Shown here piece by piece: positions 16,577 to 24,113 of a stretch of 64,000 nt of DNA. This stretch comes from Flavobacteriales bacterium UBA5040 (GTDB lineage Bacteria > Bacteroidota > Bacteroidia > Flavobacteriales > Weeksellaceae), in assembly GCA_002415135.1 (NCBI GenBank), contig DIBY01000024.1:62001-126000 (forward strand), given 5' to 3'. The first letter of the stretch is position 1. The number at the start of each line of letters is the position of its first letter. The notes under the pieces are model-generated. The model worked only from the letters and a program-made list of their open reading frames with translations, did not search any database and was not told the DNA's origin. A program made the translations under genes and the position numbers.

Positions 16577-16689
16577 CGCAGATTTAGCAGATGACGCAGA
16601 TTGATCCAATTCTATTACGGTTCATATTACCTGCTTTACGTTAAAATTGCTTATGCACCAAAAAATCTGCTTAATCTGCAAAATCTGCG
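16577..16689. repeat. Inverted repeat of GCAGAT units behind the GxxExxY gene
   Basis: Arms 16577-16602 and 16664-16689 (26 nt each) are complementary at 23 of 26 positions and are 61 bp apart. Each arm contains three GCAGAT-like units, giving six in all in opposed orientation. It starts 14 bp after the GxxExxY stop. It fills the convergent gap up to the gene ending at 16700 and may also terminate transcription. Confidence 0.8.
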
Positions 16690-16699
16690 AGCTACTTAT

Positions 16700-17398
16700 T
16701 TATTTTCCCAACACAAAAACAGCCGGTATTTTATGAAGTTCAGGTTTGTTTTTCAGCCAATCTTTAATGGTTAAAGTTTTGATGAACTCATCGTTCGGGT
16801 CGTTGATATTTGCCGCAATACATAGCTTAGTTGTAGGCGCTAAAAATTTACAAAGATCTTCGAAAAGCGGATTATTACGATAAGGCGTTTCCATAAAAAT
16901 CTGAGAATAGCCCGTCGTTTGAACTTGATTCTCCAACCATCTTATTTTGGCTTTTTTATCTGATTTATCAATTGGCAAATATCCATGGAAGGTAAATTCC
17001 TGACCATTAAAACCACTTGAAGTCAACGCCATAATGATAGATGAAGGCCCATTGATCGGGATTACTTTCACCGCATTCTCATGACACCACGCCACCATTA
17101 CATTTCCTGGATCGGCAATACAAGGTAAACCTGCTTCTGAAAGCAGACCGAAATCCTGACCTTTTTTCATCAGCATTTGCGCTTCCTGTAAATCCTTTCG
17201 CTGCGTATTTTTATCTAAAATAAATAATTTCAGGTCCGCCTGTTTTTTTTCAGGCGCAAAAAATTTGATTACTTTTCTGGCGGTCTTATCATTTTCGACA
17301 AAGAAATAATCGGTCTTTAAAATATATTCTTTGACCGCTGGAGCAAAAAAATTGATCGGCGTATTTTCTGATAAGTAAGCTGGGATGAGGAATAGCAT
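16700..17398 (-). CDS. RsmI-like SAM-dependent methyltransferase (tetrapyrrole methylase fold)
   Basis: Short relative of RsmI, the enzyme that 2'-O-methylates C1402 of 16S rRNA. The 232 residues have the tetrapyrrole-methylase fold: MLFLIPAYLSENT at the N-terminus in place of the usual LYVVATPIGN, FVENDKTARK, then GQDFGLLSEAGLPCIADPGN (family motif SDAGTPxISDPG), INGPSSIIMALTSSG and FHGYLP. The central SEAGLPCIADPG motif is the best evidence. Flavobacteria often encode this short form besides canonical RsmI, so the substrate is uncertain. It has its own -7 element at 17441-17448. Confidence 0.85.
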   Translation of the reverse strand: MLFLIPAYLSENTPINFFAPAVKEYILKTDYFFVENDKTARKVIKFFAPEKKQADLKLFILDKNTQRKDLQEAQMLMKKGQDFGLLSEAGLPCIADPGNVMVAWCHENAVKVIPINGPSSIIMALTSSGFNGQEFTFHGYLPIDKSDKKAKIRWLENQVQTTGYSQIFMETPYRNNPLFEDLCKFLAPTTKLCIAANINDPNDEFIKTLTIKDWLKNKPELHKIPAVFVLGK

Positions 17399-17440
17399 AT
17401 TGAGAGATTTGGTATTGAGTTATTAAGGATCTGAGCACCA

Positions 17441-17448
17441 CAAAAGTA
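17441..17448 (-). promoter_or_regulatory. TActTTTG -7 element, RsmI-like gene
   Basis: Perfect TAnnTTTG on the minus strand, 42 nt before the ATG at 17398. It suggests transcription separate from the phosphatase gene upstream. Confidence 0.5.
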
Positions 17449-17461
17449 AATAAAATAGTTT

Positions 17462-17923
17462 TTAAACGTTAGAATTTTTACTTTTACTTGACTCTTTCAG
17501 CTCACCGGCAATTCTTTCGCACGCTTCATCTAAAAGTTGATAAACATCATCAAACTCTTTCATCTCACTCCAGTAAGGATCTGGAACTTCTTTATTGTTC
17601 TCTAAAATTAAAGAGACCTTTTGCCGTTCTTCTTCTGACGTTGCCAACTTCAAAACATCTTTCAAGTTATTTTGGTCCATTACATAAATACGATCGTATT
17701 CCTGAAAATCACTAACCGAAAAATGTCTTGACTTTTGTTGAGAAATATCAACATTATAATTTTGCGCCGTTTGAATGGACCGGTGATCCGGACTGTTCCC
17801 TTCATGCATATTGATTGTTCCTGCTGAATCCACAACAAAACTAGCAGATAGCTTTGATTGTAAAATACCTTCTGCCAGTGGACTTCTGCAAATATTTCCC
17901 AGGCAAACCATTAAAATTTTCAT
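17462..17923 (-). CDS. Low-molecular-weight protein-tyrosine phosphatase
   Basis: Cytoplasmic LMW-PTP of 153 residues that removes phosphate from protein tyrosines. The P-loop is CLGNICRS (Cys7 nucleophile, Arg13), followed by SPLAEGIL. The general-acid loop is VPDPYW near residue 116. Other family motifs are VDSAGTINMHEGNSPDHRS and the SRHFSVSDFQEYDRIYVMDQ region. It lies downstream of dnaA on the same strand, separated by a good terminator. No kinase partner (BY-kinase) or capsule operon is near, so its targets are unknown. Confidence 0.93.
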   Translation of the reverse strand: MKILMVCLGNICRSPLAEGILQSKLSASFVVDSAGTINMHEGNSPDHRSIQTAQNYNVDISQQKSRHFSVSDFQEYDRIYVMDQNNLKDVLKLATSEEERQKVSLILENNKEVPDPYWSEMKEFDDVYQLLDEACERIAGELKESSKSKNSNV

Positions 17924-17935
17924 AACCTTATTTAT

Positions 17936-17973
17936 TTAAAAAACCCTTTCATCATTTGAAAGATGAAAGGGTT
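17936..17973 (-). terminator. dnaA terminator
   Basis: Perfect 11-bp stem (17942-17952 with 17963-17973, AACCCTTTCAT) followed on the minus strand by a T-rich run. It sits between dnaA and the phosphatase gene. Confidence 0.85.
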
Positions 17974-18011
17974 CTGAATTTTATTTTAGCATCACCTAGG
18001 AGTTGGTGACT

Positions 18012-19466
18012 TTATTGTTTGATCTTTTCTGTTAATTCCTTAACATATTTCTTGATCTCTTTATCAATCTTCGAAACATCTTTTATGGTATCACAGGCGT
18101 ACATTACGGTCGAATGGTCTTTTCCACCCATTTCCTCGCCGATCTTATTGAATGTTGCATTGGTAAACTCCTTTGCAAAGTACATCGCCAATTGTCTTGG
18201 TAACGCAATTTCTCTCTTTCTGGTTTTTGATAATAACTGCTCTCTTTCGATTCCGAAATACTCGCAAACAACTTCCTGAATGTAAGGAATATTGATGACC
18301 TTTTTCTGATTAGCCGCGATCTTACTGATGGTTTCTTTCAGCAATTCCAATGATAGATCTGACTTGTATATGGTCGAATAGGCAATCACTGAATTAATCA
18401 CCCCGATCAATTCGCGAACGTTGGTTTTCACTTCAGAAGCCAGGTAATCTAACATGTCTTCTGTTAAAACAATTCCATCACGACTTAATTTATCAACGAT
18501 GATCTTTCGTCGGGTATCAAAATCAGGAGATTTAATTTCTGCCGAAAGTCCCCATTTAAATCGGGAAACGATACGATCCTGAATATCTAAAATATCTACG
18601 GGAGCTTTATCCGAAGTTAAAATGATCTGTTTTCCGTTTTGGTGCAGATAATCGAAAATGTGGAAGAAACTGTCTTGCGTTGATTTCTTTCCTGACAAAA
18701 ATTGAATATCATCAATGATTAAAACATCAACCATTTGATAAAAATTCGCAAATTCTGTTTGTTTATGCGCTTTCGCCGCAGAAACGAATTGCTGAATAAA
18801 TTTCTCCGAAGATAAATAAAGAACCACTTTTTCTGGATAGGCATTTTTAACTTCCAAACCAACAGCGTGTCCTAAGTGGGTTTTCCCAACACCGTAACCT
18901 CCGTATAAAAACAATGGATTGAAAGCAGTTGCACCGGGTCTCTTTGCAATAGATTTTGCAACCGTCGACGCAAACTTGTTGCTTTCGCCTTCTACATAAT
19001 TATCAAATGAAAAATCAGCTTTTAGATTAGAATCAATATTGATTTTCTTCATTCCCGGAACGACGAATGGATTGATCACGTTCGCTGAGAATGAGGGAGG
19101 CAAAGTTTCCTGCATTTTTGGAGTCGGAGTACTTTTACCTTTTACGTTCATCGTAATTGGTTTTTCCTGTCCGCTTGGTTTATTTTCCATCACGGAGTAC
19201 CACAATTTCACCCCTTTTCCAATGTTCTTTTTTAGGGCAGCAGAAAGCAATGATAAATAATTATCTTCTATATATTCTTTGTAAAAATCACTCGGAACAA
19301 GTAAGGTCAAATTATTGCTGATTAATGACACAGGTCGCACATTATCAAACAATAAATCAAAAGAATTTTCGAGTTTTTTTAGGTCAGTATTGTCCTCCGC
19401 TGCGTTGAGGTTATCCCTCATGAACGTAAGACATTTTTCCCAAATTATAGTTAAATTTTCATCCAT
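18012..19466 (-). CDS. dnaA: Chromosomal replication initiator DnaA
   Basis: Replication initiator ATPase that binds DnaA boxes and melts the origin. Domain I spans about residues 1-90, followed by a short linker. The AAA+ domain has Walker A GGYGVGKTH (189-197) and Walker B VLIIDDIQFL. Domain IV carries the DNA-binding signature KDHSTVMYACDTI. At 484 residues it is of normal length. It is divergent from the thioesterase gene, with a 134-bp gap to that gene's start. I see no cluster of TTATCCACA-like boxes next to it, so the origin is probably elsewhere. Confidence 0.98.
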   Translation of the reverse strand: MDENLTIIWEKCLTFMRDNLNAAEDNTDLKKLENSFDLLFDNVRPVSLISNNLTLLVPSDFYKEYIEDNYLSLLSAALKKNIGKGVKLWYSVMENKPSGQEKPITMNVKGKSTPTPKMQETLPPSFSANVINPFVVPGMKKINIDSNLKADFSFDNYVEGESNKFASTVAKSIAKRPGATAFNPLFLYGGYGVGKTHLGHAVGLEVKNAYPEKVVLYLSSEKFIQQFVSAAKAHKQTEFANFYQMVDVLIIDDIQFLSGKKSTQDSFFHIFDYLHQNGKQIILTSDKAPVDILDIQDRIVSRFKWGLSAEIKSPDFDTRRKIIVDKLSRDGIVLTEDMLDYLASEVKTNVRELIGVINSVIAYSTIYKSDLSLELLKETISKIAANQKKVINIPYIQEVVCEYFGIEREQLLSKTRKREIALPRQLAMYFAKEFTNATFNKIGEEMGGKDHSTVMYACDTIKDVSKIDKEIKKYVKELTEKIKQ

Positions 19467-19547
19467 TTTCGTGCTGCAATTTCTCCTTCGCTTGTTAATT
19501 TTGACGGGAAGACAAAGATGGAATTTTTAAACGTCAAAAAAAAATTA

Positions 19548-19578
19548 TTGTGCTATTGATTAATTAAAAATATATTTG
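19548..19578 (+). promoter_or_regulatory. Full TTG-N20-TAtaTTTG promoter, thioesterase gene
   Basis: -33 TTG at 19548-19550 and -7 TAtaTTTG at 19571-19578, spacer 20. The -7 box ends one base before an ATG at 19580, so transcription would begin past that codon. This places the translation start at ATG 19601. Confidence 0.65.
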
Positions 19579-19600
19579 TATGACTAATTTAATACTTAAG

Positions 19601-20011
19601 ATGATACACACAACACACACAATTAGAGTACGTTACGCCGAAACAGACCCTATGAAATACGTCTATTATGGCAATTACGCCACCTATTTTGAAGTGGCGC
19701 GCGTAGAACTTTTTCGTACGCTCGGCATGCCATATGACGATATCGAAAAGCAGGGAATTTGGTTGCCGGTTTCAGAATTTTCTATTAAGTATTTAAAACC
19801 AGCACTCTATGATCAAAATCTCGAAATTCATACTTTTATTAAAAAAATTCCGGGCGTAAGAATTGAATTTGATTATGAAATTTATAATGATTCTAAAGAG
19901 AAAATAACGGAAGCAAAAACAACCTTATTTTTCTTGGATTCAAAATTAAATAAAGTAATAAAGTGTCCGGATTTTTTAATGAATCTCCTCTTAGAAAATT
20001 GGAAAGAATGA
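19601..20011 (+). CDS. Acyl-CoA thioesterase, YbgC/FadM-type hotdog fold
   Basis: Cytoplasmic hotdog-fold thioesterase hydrolysing acyl-CoA esters. The motif VRYAETDPMKYVYYGNYATYF is cut here to YAETDPM and YYGNYATYFE, with the catalytic Asp of the 4HBT YbgC group. SEFSIKYLKPALYDQ matches the central strand. I start it at ATG 19601 (MIHTTHTIRV, 136 residues) rather than 19580, because the -7 promoter box ends at 19578 and the protein then begins where relatives do. It is convergent with pepE, one base apart. The natural acyl substrate is unknown. Confidence 0.88.
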   Translation: MIHTTHTIRVRYAETDPMKYVYYGNYATYFEVARVELFRTLGMPYDDIEKQGIWLPVSEFSIKYLKPALYDQNLEIHTFIKKIPGVRIEFDYEIYNDSKEKITEAKTTLFFLDSKLNKVIKCPDFLMNLLLENWKE

Positions 20012-20012
20012 T

Positions 20013-20711
20013 CTAAACTTCAGTTCCGGATTCAACTTCGTACGGTTGTTTATCTTTTTCAAAAATTCGGGTCATTTCATTTCCTTCTACGGTAATGCGA
20101 TTTCCTCTTCTACGGATCCAGTTTCCTTCTCGAAGACCGACCACTTTTGTATCGTTTTGAGTTAAAAATTCTGCAATTCTGGTTTCACGCGTTTCACCAT
20201 TATGTTTTAAATCAGGATTCGGATCTAAATAATGTGGATTAATATTAAAAGGAACAACGCCCATACAATCAAAACTCGGAGGATAAACAATCGGCATATC
20301 ATTGGTCGTCTGCATATTCATACCACCAATATTCGAGCCCGCACTCGTTCCCAAATAAGGTTTGCCATTTTCTACATTTTCTTTTAAACCCGCCATTAAG
20401 TTGAGTTCATGTAAAGTTTTTACCAATAAAAAAGTATTTCCTCCGCCTGTAAAAAATCCTTTTGCATCATAAAGCGCGAGACGTTGAAATTCGAATTCAT
20501 GCAATCCTTTTACATTAATATTGAGTTGGGCAAAAAACTCTTTGGCTTTATGGGTATAATCATCGTGTGAAATTCCGCCAGGTCTTGCAAAGGGTACAAA
20601 TACTATTTCATCAATTCCTTCATAAAGTTCAGCGATTTCAGCTTTAATATATTCTAAATAATTTCCGCCAAACAAAGTAGAAGTTGAGGCGAGAAGAACG
20701 TTCATTTCCAT
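20013..20711 (-). CDS. pepE: Peptidase E (alpha-aspartyl dipeptidase, family S51)
   Basis: Cytoplasmic serine dipeptidase that cleaves Asp-X dipeptides. The 232 residues carry the catalytic triad at Ser123 (GTSAGSN), Asp138 and His160 (NINPHY). Each is shifted by exactly three positions from the Salmonella enzyme (S120, D135, H157). GFFTGGGNTFLL is the oxyanion/nucleophile-elbow neighbour. Met3 (20705) is an equally possible start. It is convergent with the thioesterase gene. No promoter motif is seen in the shared AT-rich gap upstream. Confidence 0.95.
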   Translation of the reverse strand: MEMNVLLASTSTLFGGNYLEYIKAEIAELYEGIDEIVFVPFARPGGISHDDYTHKAKEFFAQLNINVKGLHEFEFQRLALYDAKGFFTGGGNTFLLVKTLHELNLMAGLKENVENGKPYLGTSAGSNIGGMNMQTTNDMPIVYPPSFDCMGVVPFNINPHYLDPNPDLKHNGETRETRIAEFLTQNDTKVVGLREGNWIRRRGNRITVEGNEMTRIFEKDKQPYEVESGTEV

Positions 20712-20864
20712 ATCAATTTTTATTTTTAAGAAGGTAAATATAGTGAAATCAAAAATTTAAAAATCGAGCTCATCTATAATTATCATATTAACAAAATAAT
20801 TACTGATTTTTGTCAACTTTATGTTAATATAATTTAAATGTTCATTTATCAAATAATTCAGAAG

Positions 20865-20872
20865 TATATTTG
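20865..20872 (+). promoter_or_regulatory. TAtaTTTG -7 element
   Basis: Perfect -7 consensus 30 nt upstream of the ATG at 20903, in a strongly AT-rich gap. No clear -33 TTG. Confidence 0.55.
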
Positions 20873-20902
20873 CATAGAATTTAACAACTAAAACACTTTA
20901 TT

Positions 20903-21325
20903 ATGAATTACACGATTGTTGGTCTTTTTCCAAGCCAGGAAAACATCAAGGAAGTTACGGCAGGAATAGAAAAATCAGGAATCAAGGACCAGGATTTTAT
21001 CATTTACAGAACCGACCAGGAAAATGCGCCGGAAGTGAAGAAAAATTTTTGGGATCGACTTTTCAAAACTTCAAAAACAGCAGTGAAAATCGCGCCCGAT
21101 CATTTGATCACCAGCGTATCTGTTAAAAATGCTGAAGAATTTAAAAATGTAACAAAATCATTCGAAGATAATAAAGTAGTAAAAATCTATGAATTCAAAG
21201 ATATGACCATCGACGAAGCCAAAGATTTGAATTACATTAAGAAAATCGTAGAAATGCGTGCAAAATCACATATTTACGGAATGCCCGAGTTTTCAGTTTC
21301 AGGAACGTTAATGAATGAACTGTAA
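20903..21325 (+). CDS. Conserved protein, possibly a general-stress (GSP17M-like) domain
   Basis: 140-residue soluble protein. The opening YTIVGLFPSQENIKEVTAGI and GIKDQDFIIYRTD look like a ferredoxin-like beta-alpha-beta repeat as in general stress protein 17M domains. A central FWDRLFKTSKTAVKIAPDHLI and a second beta-alpha-beta (LITSVSVKNAEEFKNV, KVVKIYEFKDM) follow. The family match is tentative. It has its own promoter and a terminator, so it is a single-gene unit. A stress role is inference only. Confidence 0.65.
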   Translation: MNYTIVGLFPSQENIKEVTAGIEKSGIKDQDFIIYRTDQENAPEVKKNFWDRLFKTSKTAVKIAPDHLITSVSVKNAEEFKNVTKSFEDNKVVKIYEFKDMTIDEAKDLNYIKKIVEMRAKSHIYGMPEFSVSGTLMNEL

Positions 21326-21359
21326 ACAGAACAGAACACTTTTAATATTTAAATATATG

Positions 21360-21392
21360 ATCCGTCCCAGTACTCATGAGACGGATTTTTTG
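21360..21392 (+). terminator. Terminator after the stress-like gene
   Basis: Stem ATCCGTC / GACGGAT followed by six T residues, 35 bp after the stop codon at 21325. Confidence 0.75.
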
Positions 21393-21454
21393 TGGAGTAA
21401 ACCTGTCTTTTAGATTTAAGTTATTATCTTTACTTTCATCCAAAAAATCATTTA

Positions 21455-23215
21455 ATGAAGGTTCACTTTTATTTCTCTTTTATTTCCTTATTCCTCTTTC
21501 AACTTGCTTTTTCACAGCAAAAAACTTACTGTAATCCGATTAATATCGATTACGGTTATACGCCCTTTGATGTATTCTCAAAACAGGGAAAACATCGGGC
21601 AACTGCAGATCCGGTGATTGTTAATTTTAAAGATGATCTTTATCTTTTTTCGACCAATCAAGAGGGATATTGGCACAGCGATGATATGCTTCACTGGAAA
21701 TTTATCTCGCGGAAATTTTTAATAGACGATAAATACATTCACGATCTCAATGCTCCTGCAGCCTGGGTGATGAAAGACACTTTGTATGTTTATGGCTCCA
21801 CTTGGGAATCTGATTTCCCCATTTGGAAATCAACCAATCCCAAAAAAGGCGACTGGAAGATTGCCGTTGATACTTTGAAGGTTGGCGCTTGGGATCCGGC
21901 TTTTCATTACGATGAAGACAAAGACAAGCTCTATTTATATTGGGGTTCCAGCAACGAATGGCCACTCTTGGGCACAGAGATCAACACCAAAACCATGCAG
22001 TCAGAAGGCTATGTAAAACCCATTATCAGATTAAAACCAGAAGATCACGGTTGGGAAAGATTTGGCGAATACAATGACAATGTTTTTCTGCAACCTTTTA
22101 TTGAAGGTGCTTGGGTCACCAAACACAACGGGAAATATTATATGCAGTATGGCGCTCCTGCCACCGAATTCAGCGGATATGCCGATGGTGTTTATGTGAG
22201 CAAAAATCCACTTGAAGGTTATGAATACCAAAAGCACAATCCATTTTCTTATAAACCTGGCGGATTCGCAAGAGGTGCCGGTCACGGCTCAACTTTCCAG
22301 GATAAGCACGGAAATTACTGGCATATTTCGACCATTTTTATTTCTGTTAAAAATAATTTTGAAAGAAGATTAGGAATCTGGCCCGCAGGTTTTGATAAGG
22401 ATGACGTGATGTACAGCAATACTGCGTACGGCGACTACCCTACTTTACTGCCCGAATTTGCGCAGGGAAAAGATTTTACCAAAGGACTATTTCCGGGTTG
22501 GATGCTATTAAATTATCAAAAACCGGTTAAGGTTTCTTCAACTTTGGGTGGCTATCAGCCGAATCTCGCAGTTGATGAAGATATTAAAACTTATTGGTCT
22601 GCAAAAACTGGAAATGCCGGCGAATATTTTCAAACTGATCTGGGAGAAGTTTCTACGATTAATGCGATTCAAATCAATTACGCTGACCAGGATGTAGAAT
22701 TCAAAGGTAAAACTTTAGGTAAACTGCATCAGTACAAAATCTACAGTTCCAATGATGGTAAAAACTGGAAAACCTTAATTGATAAAAGTAAAAACACAAC
22801 CGATGTTCCCCATGATTATATCGAATTAGAAAAGCCGGCAAAAGCAAGATATTTAAAACTGGAAAATCTGAAAATACCAACGGGAAAATTTGCCGTAAGT
22901 GGATTTAGAGTTTTCGGAAAAGGAGCCGGAGAAAAACCTGGCAAAGTTGAAGATTTTGTTCCCTTACGTGCAGATCCGAAAAAATACGGCGAAAGAAGAA
23001 GCATTTGGATGAAGTGGAAACAAAATCAAAATGCAGATGGTTACGTTATTTATTTTGGAAAATCGCCCAGCAAGTTATACGGAAGCATCATGGTTTACGG
23101 AAAGAACGAATATTTCTTTACCGGTGCAGATCGCATTGATGAATATTATTTTCAAATTGAAGCTTTTAATAATAACGGAATTTCTGAAAGGTCAGAAGTT
23201 TACAAATCAGAATAA
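21455..23215 (+). CDS. Secreted GH43-family glycoside hydrolase with discoidin (F5/8C) domain
   Basis: Secreted enzyme with a family 43 five-bladed propeller, probably acting on arabinan, xylan or galactan side chains (family knowledge; substrate not deducible here). Signal peptide 1-20. Early TADPVIVNFKDDLYLFST holds the family Asp, AWDPAFHYDEDKDKLYLYWG the central blade, and GPEH-like GFARGAGHGSTFQD a later one. After about residue 355 an F5/8-type C domain follows (VDEDIKTYWSAKTGNAGEYF...DLGEVSTINAI), then a fibronectin-like tail (IWMKWKQNQNADGYVIYFG). It stands alone, without SusCD genes beside it. Confidence 0.87.
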   Translation: MKVHFYFSFISLFLFQLAFSQQKTYCNPINIDYGYTPFDVFSKQGKHRATADPVIVNFKDDLYLFSTNQEGYWHSDDMLHWKFISRKFLIDDKYIHDLNAPAAWVMKDTLYVYGSTWESDFPIWKSTNPKKGDWKIAVDTLKVGAWDPAFHYDEDKDKLYLYWGSSNEWPLLGTEINTKTMQSEGYVKPIIRLKPEDHGWERFGEYNDNVFLQPFIEGAWVTKHNGKYYMQYGAPATEFSGYADGVYVSKNPLEGYEYQKHNPFSYKPGGFARGAGHGSTFQDKHGNYWHISTIFISVKNNFERRLGIWPAGFDKDDVMYSNTAYGDYPTLLPEFAQGKDFTKGLFPGWMLLNYQKPVKVSSTLGGYQPNLAVDEDIKTYWSAKTGNAGEYFQTDLGEVSTINAIQINYADQDVEFKGKTLGKLHQYKIYSSNDGKNWKTLIDKSKNTTDVPHDYIELEKPAKARYLKLENLKIPTGKFAVSGFRVFGKGAGEKPGKVEDFVPLRADPKKYGERRSIWMKWKQNQNADGYVIYFGKSPSKLYGSIMVYGKNEYFFTGADRIDEYYFQIEAFNNNGISERSEVYKSE

Positions 23216-23261
23216 ATTTTAAAAATAACTTCAATAAGTCGTTTGATTCAAATGGCTTTTT

Positions 23262-23269
23262 TACTTTTG
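23262..23269 (+). promoter_or_regulatory. TActTTTG -7 element, pheA (leaderless)
   Basis: Perfect -7 box ending four bases before the pheA ATG, so the transcript should start at or next to the A of ATG. A TTTG at 23242-23245 gives a 16-bp spacer. Confidence 0.65.
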
Positions 23270-23273
23270 CTCC

Positions 23274-24113
23274 ATGAAAATCGCATTCCTCGGCCCGCAG
23301 GCAAGTTTTACCCAATTAGCATGTTCCCAAATTTTCCCCGACCATGAGATCATTCCGCAGTCCAGTATTCTGGATTGCTTCAATGCCGTCTTCGATGGTG
23401 AGGTTGAGAAAGCGGTCGTTCCGTTAGAAAATTCTATTGAGGGAACCGTTTCGATGACCTTAGATTATCTGTATGATTTCGACGGAATTCATATTGAAAC
23501 AGAAGTCGTGATGCCGATCGCGCATCATTTAATGATTCATCCTGACGCTGAAAATTTTGACACCATTATTTCTCACCCACAAGCGCTGGCTCAAACCTTT
23601 CACTTTCGACAGGATCATTTTAAAAATGTAGAAACACGGGATTTCAGTTCCACCGCAGCGGCGGCAAAATTAGTTGCAGAAAATCCTCAGGAAAAATGGG
23701 CAGCCATTGCAAACTCATACGCCGCAAAACTATACGGTTTAAAAATTATCCATCAAGATATTCAGGATTTCGAACAAAACCACACCAAGTTTATTGTCAT
23801 TTCAAAAAAGAGCAATCTGTTAAAATTAGAATTTCAAAAAACTTCAGAGAAGACTTCTTTACTCATAACGCTTCCCGAAGATCATGCTGGAGGATTGCAC
23901 CAAGTTCTTTCTGTTTTTGCCTGGCGAAAAATGAACCTTTCAAAAATCGAAAGCCGTACTCTGAAAACAGGATTGGGAAATTATTTTTTCTTCATCAACA
24001 TATCAAATGAATGGCATCCGATCTTATCAGAAAATGCACTGGAAGAATTATTAGCGATTGGCGCATCCGTGAAATTCCTGGGACATTATAATGAATATTT
24101 GCTCGAAAGTTAA
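23274..24113 (+). CDS. pheA: Prephenate dehydratase
   Basis: Converts prephenate to phenylpyruvate in phenylalanine synthesis. Monofunctional form, 279 residues, with no chorismate mutase domain. The catalytic domain starts IAFLGPQASFTQ and has VVPLENSIEGTVSMTLD. The usual Thr-Arg-Phe motif reads NHTKF here (Lys for Arg). The C-terminal ACT domain has the regulatory motif ESRTLKTGLGNYFFF (normally ESRP), which binds phenylalanine for feedback inhibition in relatives. A leaderless promoter is apparent. The 3' end overlaps the convergent M1 peptidase gene by four bases. Confidence 0.95.
   Translation: MKIAFLGPQASFTQLACSQIFPDHEIIPQSSILDCFNAVFDGEVEKAVVPLENSIEGTVSMTLDYLYDFDGIHIETEVVMPIAHHLMIHPDAENFDTIISHPQALAQTFHFRQDHFKNVETRDFSSTAAAAKLVAENPQEKWAAIANSYAAKLYGLKIIHQDIQDFEQNHTKFIVISKKSNLLKLEFQKTSEKTSLLITLPEDHAGGLHQVLSVFAWRKMNLSKIESRTLKTGLGNYFFFINISNEWHPILSENALEELLAIGASVKFLGHYNEYLLES

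Noticed and set aside
19467..19600. Possible replication origin next to dnaA
   Set aside because: No cluster of TTATCCACA-like DnaA boxes or AT-rich 13-mers on either side of dnaA. The gap is filled by the thioesterase promoter.
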